Source: an uncultured Verrucomicrobiales bacterium
GTDB lineage: Bacteria; Verrucomicrobiota; Verrucomicrobiia; Verrucomicrobiales; Akkermansiaceae
Length of the DNA: 64,000 nt
Reading direction: 5' to 3'
NCBI GenBank assembly: GCA_905478925.1
Contig: CAJQKQ010000044.1
Location: 62,001 to 126,000, forward strand
The position numbers and the translations under genes were made by a program. Below, piece after piece: positions 44,969 through 57,910 of the stretch (position 1 is the stretch's first letter; each line of letters begins with the position of its first letter). The notes under the pieces were generated by a model. The model saw only the letters and a list, made by a program, of their open reading frames with translations, was not told the origin of the DNA and ran no database searches.

Positions 44969-47653
44969 GTGGAGATAGTAGAAGAAATTAGAGATTTCCT
45001 GGCCGGGGGGAGTTGGGTGGAGAGGTTCGAGGAAGAGCTGCGTGGCCTCGGCACGCGCTTGGTTCCCAAAGTGAAGGGACTCAGTCTGGATGAAGGGGAG
45101 GGCGAGACCCGCTTCTCCGCAACGGTTCTCGACGATGGGGTCGAAGGCGTTTTCTGGGAGGAGGGCGGCGGGATCCATTTCGAGACGACCTGCTCCTGCG
45201 AGGTGGGCGCTTTCTGCGAGCACGGCTTCGCGGCGGTCGGGAAACTGGCGAAGGAGAAGAAGCTTTCGAGGTTGCTCGGCAGAAGCGCAGGGGAGGCGGT
45301 GAAGCTGGCGCTGGGAAGAGCGGGGGATTTGGGAGATGGGGAGAGGGGGGGAGGGGGAGAAATTGCGCCGGAGGCGAGATTCGCCCTGCATGTCAGCAAG
45401 GGGGAGGTGGACAAGACCACGAATCTGCTTCTGCAATCGCTCGGCGAGAAGGATCCCGGCGAGTGGATCTTTGCCGAGGCGATGGTTTACTATGACGGGC
45501 ATAGTAGCCCGCTGGTATCTGCGGGCGAGGGCGGCAAGACCCCTGCGGAGATGCGAGCGATCCGAGTGCTCAGGGAGACCGGCTTGTCCTCGATGAAGTC
45601 GAATCCCGCATGGCGTTTCCTGCTGAGCATGAAATCCCGCACCACCGATGCGGAAGCGAGTGACAAGTGGTTTCCCGATCCGGGCCGTGTGCCTGTGGAT
45701 GCGTTCTGGCACAGGTTCCGGGGTGAGACGGTCGCGGAGCTGGAGGCGGCAGGTTGGGAGGTTTCGTTCGGGGAAGGAGTCGGGCACGAGGTGCACGACG
45801 CCGATCCGGGGAAATGGGAAACCAAGCTCTCGCAAGACGATGAGGCGGACGATGCCTACGAGGGTGATTTTTCCGACGGCGGTTGGTTCAGCCTGTCGGT
45901 GGGCTTCGATGTCGATGGGGACAGGCACGACCTCATGCCCATCCTTGCCGGCTTGCTGAAACAAGATTTCCTTGAAGAGACGCTGGACCGGCCGGACACG
46001 GGTTTCGTTTATGCACCTCTGAAAAACGGCGATGCGCTCAAGCTCCCCATCGGCCGGGTGAGGCGCATCCTCAACCATCTCTCCGCCCTGATTGACCCGA
46101 AGTTTTTCGGAAAAGTGCAGGTGCATGCGCTCGATGCGGCGGCGCTCGGCGGGTTGGAGGGTCTGGGGATAGAAACTCCCAAGGGCTTGGCGAAACTGAA
46201 GAAGCGGCTGGAGAATTTTACGGAGGTCGAGGAGATGGAGACACCTCTGGAGATCAAGGCGACACTGCGGGATTACCAGAAGTCCGGCTTCCAGTGGATG
46301 CAGTTCCTCGCAAGGCACGGCCTGCACGGTATCCTCGCCGACGACATGGGGCTGGGGAAAACGCTCCAAACCCTCGCCCACCTAATGGCGGAAAAGGTCA
46401 GTGGCCGCAGCGGCGGCATGCCCTCACTGGTCGTCGCGCCGACCTCCGTGGTGCCGAACTGGCGGGCGGAGGCGATGAAATTCGCCCCCGGCCTCAGCGT
46501 GCTGGTTCTCAACGGCGCGGATCGGAAAAAATACTACCGCTCCATCCCCCACGCGGATCTCGTGATCACATCCTTTGCTTTGCTCCAGCGGGACATCGCG
46601 AAGCTCTCCGAGGTCAAATTCCACATCGTCGCCCTCGATGAGGCGCAATACATCAAGAACCCCCGCGCGAAAGTCTCGCAGGCGGCCTGCAAACTCGTTG
46701 CGCGGCACCGGCTCTGCCTATCCGGCACCCCCATCGAGAATCACCTCGGCGAGCTCTGGAGCCTGATGCATTTCCTCATCCCCGGCTACCTCGGCACGGA
46801 GGATGTCTTTCAGAAAAAATTTCGTAAACCCATCGAGGAGGAGGGCGATGCGGAGAAGAACACCCTTCTGAAAAAACGCATCGCTCCGCTCGTGCTGCGC
46901 CGCACCAAGGATCAAGTGGCCAAGGAGTTGCCCCCGAAGACGGAGATGATCCACCTGATCGAGCTACACTCCGAGCAGAAGGATCTCTACGAAACCGTCC
47001 GCGCCACGATGGACAAACGCGTTCGTGAAGCCATCGCCGCCCGCGGTATTGAGCAATCCCAGATTGTGTTCCTCGACGCCCTCCTGAAGCTCCGCCAAAT
47101 CTGTTGCGATCCCCGGCTGCTGCCACCGGATTTCTCCGACGGAGTGAAAAGATCCGCAAAATTGGATTTCCTCGCCGAGCTGCTCGGAACCCTCGTTGAG
47201 GAAGGTCGTCGCATTCTGATTTTCTCCCAGTTCACCACGATGCTCGCCCTCATCGAGGATCATCTTGTGAAAACGAAAGTGCCCTATCTGAAGCTCACTG
47301 GAAGCTCGAAAGATCGCGGAAAACTCGTCGAGCAATTCCAGTCCGGGAAGTTCCCCGTTTTCCTCATTTCCCTCAAAGCGGGTGGCACCGGACTCAATCT
47401 GACCGCCGCCGACACCGTGATCCACTACGATCCTTGGTGGAACCCTGCCGCCGAGGCGCAGGCGACGGATCGCGCCTATCGCATCGGCCAGGACAAGCCG
47501 GTCTTCGTCCACAAGCTGCTCTGCCAAGAAACCGTCGAGGAGCGCATTCATCGCCTGCAGCAGGAAAAGTCCAAGCTCGCCCAAGGCCTGCTTGCCGACG
47601 CAGATGTGGTTCGGAAGCTTGATGCCTCAATGATACGCGAGCTGCTTGGATAA
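44969..47653 (+). CDS. SWIM-zinc-finger SNF2-family helicase/ATPase
   Basis: Start GTG 44969. Product 894 residues. The SWIM motif C-S-C...C-E-H lies near 74-85. The SNF2 core begins near 430: motif I ADDMGLGKT (about 456), Ia VVAPTSVVPNW, II DEAQ (about 556), III LSGTPIENHLGELW, V SLKAGGTGLNLTAADTVIHY, VI ATDRAYRIGQDKPV. The segment between (about 140-420) is the poorly conserved N-terminal region of bacterial SNF2 proteins. It is a DNA translocase of the RapA/HepA superfamily, probably in transcription or repair. Confidence 0.93.
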   Translation: MEIVEEIRDFLAGGSWVERFEEELRGLGTRLVPKVKGLSLDEGEGETRFSATVLDDGVEGVFWEEGGGIHFETTCSCEVGAFCEHGFAAVGKLAKEKKLSRLLGRSAGEAVKLALGRAGDLGDGERGGGGEIAPEARFALHVSKGEVDKTTNLLLQSLGEKDPGEWIFAEAMVYYDGHSSPLVSAGEGGKTPAEMRAIRVLRETGLSSMKSNPAWRFLLSMKSRTTDAEASDKWFPDPGRVPVDAFWHRFRGETVAELEAAGWEVSFGEGVGHEVHDADPGKWETKLSQDDEADDAYEGDFSDGGWFSLSVGFDVDGDRHDLMPILAGLLKQDFLEETLDRPDTGFVYAPLKNGDALKLPIGRVRRILNHLSALIDPKFFGKVQVHALDAAALGGLEGLGIETPKGLAKLKKRLENFTEVEEMETPLEIKATLRDYQKSGFQWMQFLARHGLHGILADDMGLGKTLQTLAHLMAEKVSGRSGGMPSLVVAPTSVVPNWRAEAMKFAPGLSVLVLNGADRKKYYRSIPHADLVITSFALLQRDIAKLSEVKFHIVALDEAQYIKNPRAKVSQAACKLVARHRLCLSGTPIENHLGELWSLMHFLIPGYLGTEDVFQKKFRKPIEEEGDAEKNTLLKKRIAPLVLRRTKDQVAKELPPKTEMIHLIELHSEQKDLYETVRATMDKRVREAIAARGIEQSQIVFLDALLKLRQICCDPRLLPPDFSDGVKRSAKLDFLAELLGTLVEEGRRILIFSQFTTMLALIEDHLVKTKVPYLKLTGSSKDRGKLVEQFQSGKFPVFLISLKAGGTGLNLTAADTVIHYDPWWNPAAEAQATDRAYRIGQDKPVFVHKLLCQETVEERIHRLQQEKSKLAQGLLADADVVRKLDASMIRELLG

Positions 47654-47669
47654 TTTGCAGCCTGACGCT

Positions 47670-48347
47670 TCACTTCTGGCTCATGCCGGGTGGTAGCCAG
47701 TCCTTCTTCATCGGCTTCATGGCTTCCTCGATGGGCTTTGCGTTCGACGGGCGGGGTCGAGCCGGAACGGTTGCCGTGGTTCCGTCACCTTCGTCCACTC
47801 CCGCGAAGCCCGTTTTGAGGCGTGCGACCATGCTCGCCGTCGGGTCGATGTTTGCGGAGTGTGTTGCGATTAAGCTCTCGATGGTTTCTTTGGGTGCAGC
47901 TCCCGTGAACTTGTGGACGAGTTTGCCGTCGATATAGAACCGCACGTCGGGAATGCTGCGGACACCCTGTTCTTGCGAGAGCTGGCGTGCCTGATCCACG
48001 TTGAGCTTGCCGAGCCGAACGACCCCTGAGTTGGCCTCGATGATACTGGAAAGCACTGGGCCGAGCTTCTTGCACGGGCCGCACCAGTCGGCATGGAAAT
48101 CCACCACATTGAGCCTGCCAGGCTCGGAAATAAACGATTGGAAATCCACCTCGCCGATGTCACGGACTGCCGGACCGGAGTTCTGCATGCCGTTGACGAT
48201 CGCCTTCAGATCCATTCCCTCGACCCCTTGGGTGCTTTCCTTGCGCATGTCCTTGAGCTCGCCGACTTTGTCGCCCACGGCGTCGATGTGGTCGCAGGAG
48301 CTAAGGAGGAGCACCGCGGAGGCTGGAATGAGGATTAAGCGTTTCAC
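47670..48347 (-). CDS. Thioredoxin-like lipoprotein
   Basis: A lipobox LLSSC (Cys18) follows the signal sequence. The thioredoxin domain (about 65-170) has the active site W88-C-G-P-C92 in VVDFHADWCGPCKKLGPVL and the cis-Pro in GVRSIPDVRFYIDGK. The C-terminal 50 residues are Pro/Lys-rich without structure. It probably works as a periplasmic disulfide reductase or cytochrome maturation helper. It converges on the SNF2 gene 16 bp away. Confidence 0.9.
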   Translation of the reverse strand: MKRLILIPASAVLLLSSCDHIDAVGDKVGELKDMRKESTQGVEGMDLKAIVNGMQNSGPAVRDIGEVDFQSFISEPGRLNVVDFHADWCGPCKKLGPVLSSIIEANSGVVRLGKLNVDQARQLSQEQGVRSIPDVRFYIDGKLVHKFTGAAPKETIESLIATHSANIDPTASMVARLKTGFAGVDEGDGTTATVPARPRPSNAKPIEEAMKPMKKDWLPPGMSQK

Positions 48348-48659
48348 ACGAATAAAATATCAGGAAGGCCTTACATGTCGAGCCGTTTTGCCACTCGTGG
48401 CCGCCAGCCGTGTTGCCTCATTGAAGCGGATACCGACAAGGGAAGGGAAAGCAGAACCAGATATTGGATTTGAACCGCCAAGTAAGAAAAGCTCGCCAAG
48501 TTTTCCAAAGCAAAAATGCTTTCTGATCAATAATCTCCAGCCAGAGAGGTTCTTTTGAGATTTTTTTTCTCGTGGACTTGGCGTTCTTGGCGAACTTGGC
48601 GGTTCAATTTCTTAAGAAATCCCTAATGTCGCCGCCTTGCCGCGCCCGCTCCGGAGATC
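48348..48659. other. 312-base intergenic region with an interspersed inverted repeat
   Basis: Upstream of the thioredoxin gene and downstream of pcp, both leftward. It holds the repeat at 48470-48607. No gene is seen. Confidence 0.6.
48470..48607. repeat. 138-bp inverted-repeat element of 'CTTGGCG' units
   Basis: Exact 13-base arms (TTGAACCGCCAAG at 48470-48482, CTTGGCGGTTCAA at 48595-48607) frame further degenerate units such as CTTGGCGTTCTTGGCGAACTT. The interior is AT-rich. This resembles the short gene-flanking repeat clusters seen in several environmental bacteria. Confidence 0.75.
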
Positions 48660-49229
48660 CTATCGGGGAAGGGAAATCCTGATCATCTCAGCGATCGCCC
48701 CTGCCGCAGAGGTAGTTGGGAGATTTTTATCCAGTGGCAGGTGGATGAAACCCGCCGGGATGCGGATCTCGTTTTCTTCGAGGAAGTCCATGGCGGAAAA
48801 GAACAGTTGGTTGCAGAGATAGCGGCCGGGATCGTCGGAAAAGGACACGCCATGGCCCATGCGTTCTAACCGCGTATGGATTGCCTGCAATGGCAGGGTG
48901 GATGCCATGGATTCGTGTGCTCCCACGCGAACCGGGATCCCCGTAGGCTTGCGCCCTGCAATGTCGGGAATGTCGAAATTCTTGAGGTTCCATGCGGTCT
49001 GCTCGAGTCGGATTTTCGTGCTCCCCACCGCCTCTCCGAGCATGATGAGTGCGCTGGGGCGGATGCGGCGCAAGGCCTGCCGCAGCCGGGATGGTGCCAG
49101 CACCGCATCGACCGGGAGGATGCGGGTGCGGATTTCCGGAAGGGATTTGCGGAGCTCATGCAGCACCAGCGAGGAGGCGTTCTGCGTCCGTCCGCCGAAG
49201 GGGCCGAATGCGGTGACGAGGACGGGCAT
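48660..49229 (-). CDS. pcp: Pyroglutamyl-peptidase I (peptidase C15)
   Basis: Start ATG 49229 (MPVLVTAFGPFGGR). The 189-residue product keeps the catalytic triad of the family: Glu76 in KIRLEQTAWN, Cys139 in GRYLCNQLFF and His163 in FIHLPL. It removes N-terminal pyroglutamate from peptides in the cytoplasm. It is about 25 residues shorter than typical enzymes, mainly in loops. Divergent from the GalU-like gene. Confidence 0.9.
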   Translation of the reverse strand: MPVLVTAFGPFGGRTQNASSLVLHELRKSLPEIRTRILPVDAVLAPSRLRQALRRIRPSALIMLGEAVGSTKIRLEQTAWNLKNFDIPDIAGRKPTGIPVRVGAHESMASTLPLQAIHTRLERMGHGVSFSDDPGRYLCNQLFFSAMDFLEENEIRIPAGFIHLPLDKNLPTTSAAGAIAEMIRISLPR

Positions 49230-49318
49230 GGGCAAGTGTAATGATGTTCGGCATTCCGACGAAGGATTTTTCTGTCGTCCGGTGCGGGATTTTTCTGACA
49301 AAGTCCGTCCACAGCTCC

Positions 49319-50145
49319 ATGAAAATACGCAAGGCAGTCATCACCGCAGCCGGTTCCGACCAGCGCCATCTTCCGCTCCAGGCGGTAACCAGCCAGTCGG
49401 GAGCCTCGCAAACGGCTCTCCAGATGCTTCTGGACGAGGTTTTCTCCGCCGGTATCACCTCTGCGGCGGTGGTCGTCGCCGCCGGGGATGCGGAAGCATA
49501 TCGGAAAGCTGCGGGACCGCATGCGGAGCAGGTCACCTTCATTGAGCAGGCGAAACCGTCGGGCTACGGAGATGCGATCTGCCAGGCCAAGGATTTCATC
49601 GGTGGCGAACCTTTCCTGTTGATGGTCAGCGATCACCTCTACCTCAGTCACACGGATGGATCCTGTGTTTCCCAACTCCTGAAAACCGCGGAGTCGAACG
49701 CGTGCTCGGTGTCCGCCGTACAGGCTACGCACGAAAGCAAGCTGCCGCTCTACGGAGCGATCGGGGGCACCAAGGTTCCGCAGGGGGCCGGTCTTTATGA
49801 GATACGCAATGTCATCGAAAAACCCAGCCCGACCCTGGCCGAGCAGCATCTGACGATCCCGGGACTGCGGGCCGCGCAATACCTCTGCTTTTTCGGCATG
49901 CATGCGCTTAGTCCGAAATTCATGGAATTTCTCTGCGCATCCGAGGAGAAGGGTGTTTCCCTGACCTTGCGAAAACTGGCGAAAACGGAGCGCTGCCTCG
50001 CCCACGAGATCCAGGGTCGGCGCTTCAACCTCGATGAGCAAAACGGTCTCCTCATCGCTCAGCTTGCGCTCGCCCTCGACGGCCCGCACCGCGACGGGGT
50101 GCTCGTTTCGCTGCTCGAACTTCTTGCCACCACCAACCGCCCCGC

Positions 50146-50149
<4 letters not shown>
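49319..50149 (+). CDS. GalU-like nucleotidyltransferase with degenerate signature
   Basis: Start ATG 49319 ([20 protein letters not shown]). Over 276 residues it follows UTP-glucose-1-phosphate uridylyltransferase: [62 protein letters not shown] and [20 protein letters not shown]. The first motif, normally G-x-G-T-R-x-x-P...K-E, reads [14 protein letters not shown]: the G-T-R triplet and the catalytic lysine are missing. It may be a regulatory or altered-specificity homologue. Coupled by 4 bp to the kinase/UDPGP fusion. Confidence 0.8.
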
Positions 50150-53472
<3,323 letters not shown>

Positions 53473-53670
53473 TGGAGCAGGAGAGCATTTTGCTGACACC
53501 GGGAAAAAGTTCTTCCCTGAGGCGGTAACGAAGGGGGTCTTCGCGGAGGGATTGGATGCGGTTCCAGATTTTCCGCAGGTAGATTTTCTCCTGTTCTTCG
53601 CCCCATGTTTCGAGGGTGTAGGCGCGGATGGAGCGGAAATCATCTAGGCCGGCCTCGGTGAGGGTGAGCT

Positions 53671-53901
53671 TCATGCCTTGCCGCGTACGAGATCGATGAA
53701 GTGCTGTTCGGATTTTACCTCGACGGTCTGCCCCGCCTGAAGCTGCGCATAGCCAATGGCCGCTTCACGACTTAGCAATTGGTTTTCCTGCTCTTGAATG
53801 AGGGATTTACGCAGTGCCTCGCGGATCACCTCGCTGGCATTGTTATACATCCCCGAAGCAACCTTCGCCTTCACGGCACTTTCGAGTTCTGGGGTGAGCA
53901 A
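53671..53901 (-). CDS. parD: ParD-type antitoxin, start codon apparently lost
   Basis: The 76-residue frame (LTPELESAVKAKVASGMYNN, then ASEVIREALRKSLI) is a ParD ribbon-helix-helix antitoxin. The family begins MPTINI...; here the codons before TTG 53901 read A-P-T-I-N-I, preceded directly by a stop, and GCT stands where ATG is expected. Only TTG (53901) or a rare ATT start is available, which would remove the N-terminal DNA-binding strand. It overlaps parE by 4 bp. With the truncated toxin this looks like a decaying module. Confidence 0.75.
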   Translation of the reverse strand: MLTPELESAVKAKVASGMYNNASEVIREALRKSLIQEQENQLLSREAAIGYAQLQAGQTVEVKSEQHFIDLVRGKA

Positions 53902-53921
53902 AATGTTGATGGTGGGAGCCT

Positions 53922-53942
53922 ACAAAGATTGCTGATCTTTGT
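53922..53942. terminator. Hairpin ACAAAGAT/ATCTTTGT between priA and parD
   Basis: A perfect 8-bp stem with a 5-base loop lies 50 bp downstream of the priA stop. It could be a weak terminator or an operator of the old parDE module; no T tract follows. Confidence 0.35.
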
Positions 53943-53965
53943 GAAGATGGGTGGTGGGTGAAATC

Positions 53966-53998
53966 GGCGACCGAAGATCGCCGCCACATCGCCGCTAC
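53966..53998. repeat. Interspersed hairpin repeat, copy 2
   Basis: This contains the GGCGACCGAAGATCGCC core found at 10208-10224, followed by GCCACATCGCCGCTAC. It ends at the priA stop codon. Confidence 0.7.
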
Positions 53999-56247
53999 GA
54001 GAAGTTATACGCGTCCATATCGAAGACGACGGTGACGTCTTCGGGGAGGGAGGTTTTTCGGAGGATGGTTTGGATGTGGTTGGTGAGGGGGCGTGCTTTG
54101 TGGGAGCGGAGAGTGATCTGGAAGCGGAATTGGTCGTGGGAACGGATCAGGGGGCTGGGGAGCACTTCTCCGAGGGAGATGCCGGGCGGAAGATTTTCCT
54201 TTAGGCGGAGGTGGAGCGTCTGGAGTGTGAATTCGGCGCGACGCTCGTGCGTGGATCTTGCGGTGAGGACTCCGCAGTGGGCGAAGGGCGGGAAGCTGAA
54301 CTGGCGGCGCATTTCCATTTCCTGCTCGGCATAGCCATCGAAGTCGTGCTTGCGGGCGAACTGGATGCTGGGGCTATGGGGCGTAAAGGTCTGGACGATG
54401 ACTTCGCCTTCGAGCTCGCCGCGGCCGGCGCGGCCGGCGACCTGGGTGATGAGCTGGAAGGTGCGCTCGCCGGCGCGGAAGTCCGGGACGTGCAGACCGA
54501 GGTCGGCGTTGAGTATTCCCACCAAGGTGACGTTGGGGAAATGCAGGCCCTTGGCGATCATCTGGGTGCCGATGAGGACGTCGATTTTTTGGGATTTAAA
54601 TTTCTTGAGGATGTCTTTGAGCGTGTTTTTGCGGCGCATGGCATCCGCATCGATGCGAGCGAAGCGGGCTTCGGGGAGGACTTTCCGAAGGACTTCCTCG
54701 ACCTTCTGGGTGCCGTATCCCTGGAGGGCGATGCCTGGGTTTTTGCATTCCGGGCATTTTTTCGGGACGATGGATTGGTGGCCGCAAACATGGCAGACGA
54801 GTCGCTCGTCGGTGCGATGGTAGGTGAGGGCGACGGCGCAGTGCGGGCACTCGCAGACATGGCCGCAGCCGTGGCATTGGAGGGAGCGGGCGAAGCCGCG
54901 GCGGTTGAGGAAAAGGATGGATTGCTCACCTTTTTCGAGGCGTTGCTCGAGCGCGGTGCGGAGCCGGTCGGAGAGGATGGCGATCTGGCCTTTCTGCTTC
55001 TGTTTTTCCAAGCGCATGTCGATGACACGCACCAGCGGCATCGAGTGGGCGTCGGCGCGTTTGTCGAGGCGGAGCAGGTGGTATTTCCCCGCGAGAGTGT
55101 TTTGCCATGACTCCAAAGAGGGTGTTGCTGACCCTAAAACGATGACGCATGGCTCGAAGGCGGCGCGGAGGACGGCGACATCGCGTGCTTGGTAGCGGGG
55201 GACGTTTTCCTGTTTGTAGGTGGATTCGTGTTCTTCATCGATGACGATGAGTCCGAGGTTTGGCAGGGGTGCGAAGACGGCGGAGCGTGCGCCGATGACG
55301 ATGCGGGCGGTGCCTTTGCGGATGCGGTGCCACTCATCGAAGCGCTCGCCCTGGGAGAGGTTCGAGTGGAGGACGGCGACTTGGTCGGTGAGGTGGGAGA
55401 AGCGGGCTTTGAAGCGGCGGACGGTCTGGGGGGTGAGGGCGATTTCCGGGACCAGGACGAGGACGGTTTTGTCGAGGTCGAGGGCGGCTTGGGCGGCTTG
55501 GAGATAGACCTCGGTTTTGCCGGAGCCGGTGACGCCTAGAAGAAGATAGGGGGAGGGGGCGAGTGGGGGCGAGGGGGGATTTTCCACCGCAGAGGTGCAG
55601 AGGTCGCGGAGGGACGCGGAGATTTCTTGAAATGCTGTTTCTTGTTGCTCGTTTAGGGTGAGGGGTTGGGAGGGGATGATTTCCTCGGCGGCTTCGGGGT
55701 TGCGGCGGATTTCCTCGGTGGTGATGGTGATGAGGCCTTTTTTTTCGAGGGACTTGAGGGAGGGGGCTGAGCCATCGCCGAGGTCAGTGGTGGGGAGGGT
55801 GCGGTTTTCGGCGACTAGGAGGAGAGTGAGGATGGCGTGCTGCTTGGGGGCACGCTTGGCGAGTTTCTCCAACTCCTCCGGATCGGGGCTTTCCGTAGTG
55901 GTGGCGATGCGGCGAGTCTTGGCCGAATTGCCCTCGGTGCGGACCGCCTCTGGTAGGATGGAGCGGATGACGCTTTCGATACTGGATCCGTAGTAGTTCG
56001 CGATCCAGCGGGCAACCTTGAGGAGGTTGGGGGTGATCAGTGGCTCGGGATCGATGAGCGATTTCACCTCGCGCATGGCGAACTCGCTTTGCTCCGGCGG
56101 CGGGATGACGGAGAGCACCGTTCCCGAGGTGGTTTTCTGCCGGATGGGTATGCGCACGCGGCAGCCCGGCTCGACGGGGAGGTCGGCGGGGATGGCGTAG
56201 TCGAAAATAAGTTCCGAAGGGCCGTCGATGAGGACGCGGGCGATCAC
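53995..56247 (-). CDS. priA: Primosomal replication restart helicase PriA
   Basis: GTG 56247 is preferred because the family N-terminus (IARVLIDGPSELIFDYAIP) starts there; TTG 56274 would add nine repeat-derived residues. The 750-residue product has the 3'-DNA-binding domain, Walker A GVTGSGKT (238-245), DEEH box in LIVIDEEHESTYKQEN, zinc-binding cysteines (CHGCGHVCECPHC, then CHVCGH and CPECKNPG) and helicase motifs IGTQMIAKGLHFPNVTLV and QVAGRAGRGE. About 14 residues (209-222) just before Walker A come from an interspersed repeat. It restarts stalled replication forks. Confidence 0.94.
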   Translation of the reverse strand: MIARVLIDGPSELIFDYAIPADLPVEPGCRVRIPIRQKTTSGTVLSVIPPPEQSEFAMREVKSLIDPEPLITPNLLKVARWIANYYGSSIESVIRSILPEAVRTEGNSAKTRRIATTTESPDPEELEKLAKRAPKQHAILTLLLVAENRTLPTTDLGDGSAPSLKSLEKKGLITITTEEIRRNPEAAEEIIPSQPLTLNEQQETAFQEISASLRDLCTSAVENPPSPPLAPSPYLLLGVTGSGKTEVYLQAAQAALDLDKTVLVLVPEIALTPQTVRRFKARFSHLTDQVAVLHSNLSQGERFDEWHRIRKGTARIVIGARSAVFAPLPNLGLIVIDEEHESTYKQENVPRYQARDVAVLRAAFEPCVIVLGSATPSLESWQNTLAGKYHLLRLDKRADAHSMPLVRVIDMRLEKQKQKGQIAILSDRLRTALEQRLEKGEQSILFLNRRGFARSLQCHGCGHVCECPHCAVALTYHRTDERLVCHVCGHQSIVPKKCPECKNPGIALQGYGTQKVEEVLRKVLPEARFARIDADAMRRKNTLKDILKKFKSQKIDVLIGTQMIAKGLHFPNVTLVGILNADLGLHVPDFRAGERTFQLITQVAGRAGRGELEGEVIVQTFTPHSPSIQFARKHDFDGYAEQEMEMRRQFSFPPFAHCGVLTARSTHERRAEFTLQTLHLRLKENLPPGISLGEVLPSPLIRSHDQFRFQITLRSHKARPLTNHIQTILRKTSLPEDVTVVFDMDAYNFS
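55584..55621. repeat. Interspersed 'GCAGAGG' repeat within priA
   Basis: This stretch (CCACCGCAGAGGTGCAGAGG...) is closely similar to 3394-3430. It is read in frame, antisense to the listed strand, as ISASLRDLCTSAVEN. Confidence 0.75.
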
Positions 56248-56264
56248 GGCACGACTTTGGAGGA

Positions 56265-56297
56265 AAAACTTCAAACTCTAAACTTTAAACTTCAAGG
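56265..56297. repeat. Period-7 AT-rich tandem repeat at the priA start
   Basis: Four degenerate copies of AAACTTC (AAACTTC, AAACTCT, AAACTTT, AAACTTC) span the upstream edge of priA. In the remaining 107 bp to the ACR3 gene nothing else is seen. Confidence 0.6.
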
Positions 56298-56404
56298 AAG
56301 AAGCTAGGAGTTTGTTCCGGGGAGGGTCAGATCGTGCCATCCTCGACGAATTTGGACTTGAGCTAGCTCTGGTGGCGGTCGTCCTCTTGCTTGCCTTCCT
56401 GGAC

Positions 56405-57490
56405 TCAGGAAAACCAGCCCTTGGTGCGTTGGCATACGCGGACGAGGAAGAGCATCAGCGGTACCTCGATCAGCACACCGACCACGGTGGCAAGCGCGGC
56501 GCCGGAAGACAGCCCGAACAGCATTACCGCCGTGGCGATGGCGACCTCGAAGTGGTTTGATGCGCCGATCATCGCGGCAGGTGCTGCATCTTCGTAAGAG
56601 AGTTTTAGCCATTTTGCCGCGCCGTAGGTCAGCGCGAAAATCAGCAGGGTCTGCAAGGTCAGCGGGATGGCGATCCAGAGAATGGTGAGCGGATTCGCCA
56701 AGATCGTCTCACCTTTGAAGCTGAATAACAGCACCAAGGTCGCCAACAGAGCGATGATGGACATCGGCGTGAGGATGTGCAGGAACTTTTTCTCGAACCA
56801 ATCCAGACCCTTGGCGCCAACGATCCAGCGACGCGACAAATATCCAGCCAGCAGCGGCAGCGCGACATAGATGCCGACCGATAGCAGCAGGGCCTGCCAC
56901 GGCACCGGCATGTGATTGATGCCAAGCAGCCAGCCACCGAGGATGCCGTAGAGTAGAAGCATGAGCAGGGAATTGACCGCCACCATGACCAGAGTGAGAC
57001 CTTGGTTACCCCTCGCCAGGTAGCCCCACACCAGGACCATCGCGGTGCAGGGGGCGATACCGAGCAGGATGGCGCCGGAGATGTAGGAGCGATAAAGTTC
57101 CACCTCGGAACCGTCCTTGAGCACCTCCGTGCCGGGGAGTTGGTCTTTGAGCAAGACACCGAGGAACAGCGTCGCGATGCCCAGCATGGTGAAGGGCTTG
57201 ATCGCCCAGTTGACGATCAGTGTGAGAGTGACCGGCTTTGGGTTGTGGCTAGCCTGCACCACCTCGGCGAAGTCGATTTTCACCATGATGGGGTACATCA
57301 TGAAAAAGAGGCAGATTGCTATGGGAATGGAGACCACCGGCGCGCCGTTGACGTAAATGGCCATGCCATCGAGGGTTCCTGCCAAGTCGGGAGCGATCTT
57401 GCCCAGGGCTATGCCGGCGACGATGCACAGGCCGACCCACAGAGTGAGATGGCGTTCAAAAAAGCCCATGGATGATTTGTCGAGACTCAT
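56405..57490 (-). CDS. Arsenite efflux transporter, ACR3 family
   Basis: ATG 57490 ([20 protein letters not shown]) fits the family; the open frame back to 57556 overlaps arsR. The 361-residue product has about ten membrane spans and the conserved Cys148 in [19 protein letters not shown], required for arsenite transport in ACR3 proteins. The C-terminal motif [20 protein letters not shown] is also typical. It exports As(III) and lies 46 bp downstream of arsR, most likely in one transcript. Confidence 0.95.
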   Translation of the reverse strand: MSLDKSSMGFFERHLTLWVGLCIVAGIALGKIAPDLAGTLDGMAIYVNGAPVVSIPIAICLFFMMYPIMVKIDFAEVVQASHNPKPVTLTLIVNWAIKPFTMLGIATLFLGVLLKDQLPGTEVLKDGSEVELYRSYISGAILLGIAPCTAMVLVWGYLARGNQGLTLVMVAVNSLLMLLLYGILGGWLLGINHMPVPWQALLLSVGIYVALPLLAGYLSRRWIVGAKGLDWFEKKFLHILTPMSIIALLATLVLLFSFKGETILANPLTILWIAIPLTLQTLLIFALTYGAAKWLKLSYEDAAPAAMIGASNHFEVAIATAVMLFGLSSGAALATVVGVLIEVPLMLFLVRVCQRTKGWFS

Positions 57491-57536
57491 GACTGGAGAT
57501 GTTTTGGTTGGGCTTGTTTCACGGGTGAAAAATGGT

Positions 57537-57905
57537 TCATTTGGATTCTGGGCCACACAGTTTGCGCCGTATCGTCTTCAACTTACGGAGATCCGCCTTG
57601 AACATTGGGCTCTCGAAAGTGCAGTCCTGCAGACAGGAAAGATTGGCCGCCAATTCCGGTGACGGCTCGGCTGACAGAGAATACCGGCGCCACGTCCCGC
57701 ACGCCTCCACGTCGACGAGGCCATATCGGCGTAGGTAGGCCAACTGCTGGGATGTCCGCACCGATCCGATCCCCAGCACTCCCTCGATATGGCACACGCA
57801 CTGCGGGCCGGAGTTCAACAGGTTCAGAATCCGCAGACGGTTGGGATCACACAAGCACTTGTAGATCTCGACCACATGCTCGCAGGGCTGGAGTTGCTTG
57901 GTCAC
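57537..57905 (-). CDS. arsR: ArsR-family metalloregulator
   Basis: The 122-residue winged helix-turn-helix protein has the arsenite-sensing region with Cys36 and Cys38 ([11 protein letters not shown]), and the recognition helix near [18 protein letters not shown]. Extra cysteines (8, 17, 19; later CLQDC) may also bind metal. It represses its own operon until As(III) binds. A perfect palindrome (57911-57938) lies directly before the start codon as its likely operator. Confidence 0.93.
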   Translation of the reverse strand: MTKQLQPCEHVVEIYKCLCDPNRLRILNLLNSGPQCVCHIEGVLGIGSVRTSQQLAYLRRYGLVDVEACGTWRRYSLSAEPSPELAANLSCLQDCTFESPMFKADLRKLKTIRRKLCGPESK

Positions 57906-57910
57906 GACGG

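Noticed and set aside
44954..46381. 475-codon minus-strand open frame antisense to the SNF2 gene
   Set aside because: The plus-strand helicase motifs are unmistakable; no family features on the minus strand.
48866..50089. 407-codon minus-strand frame crossing pcp and the GalU-like gene
   Set aside because: It overlaps two better-supported genes on both strands.
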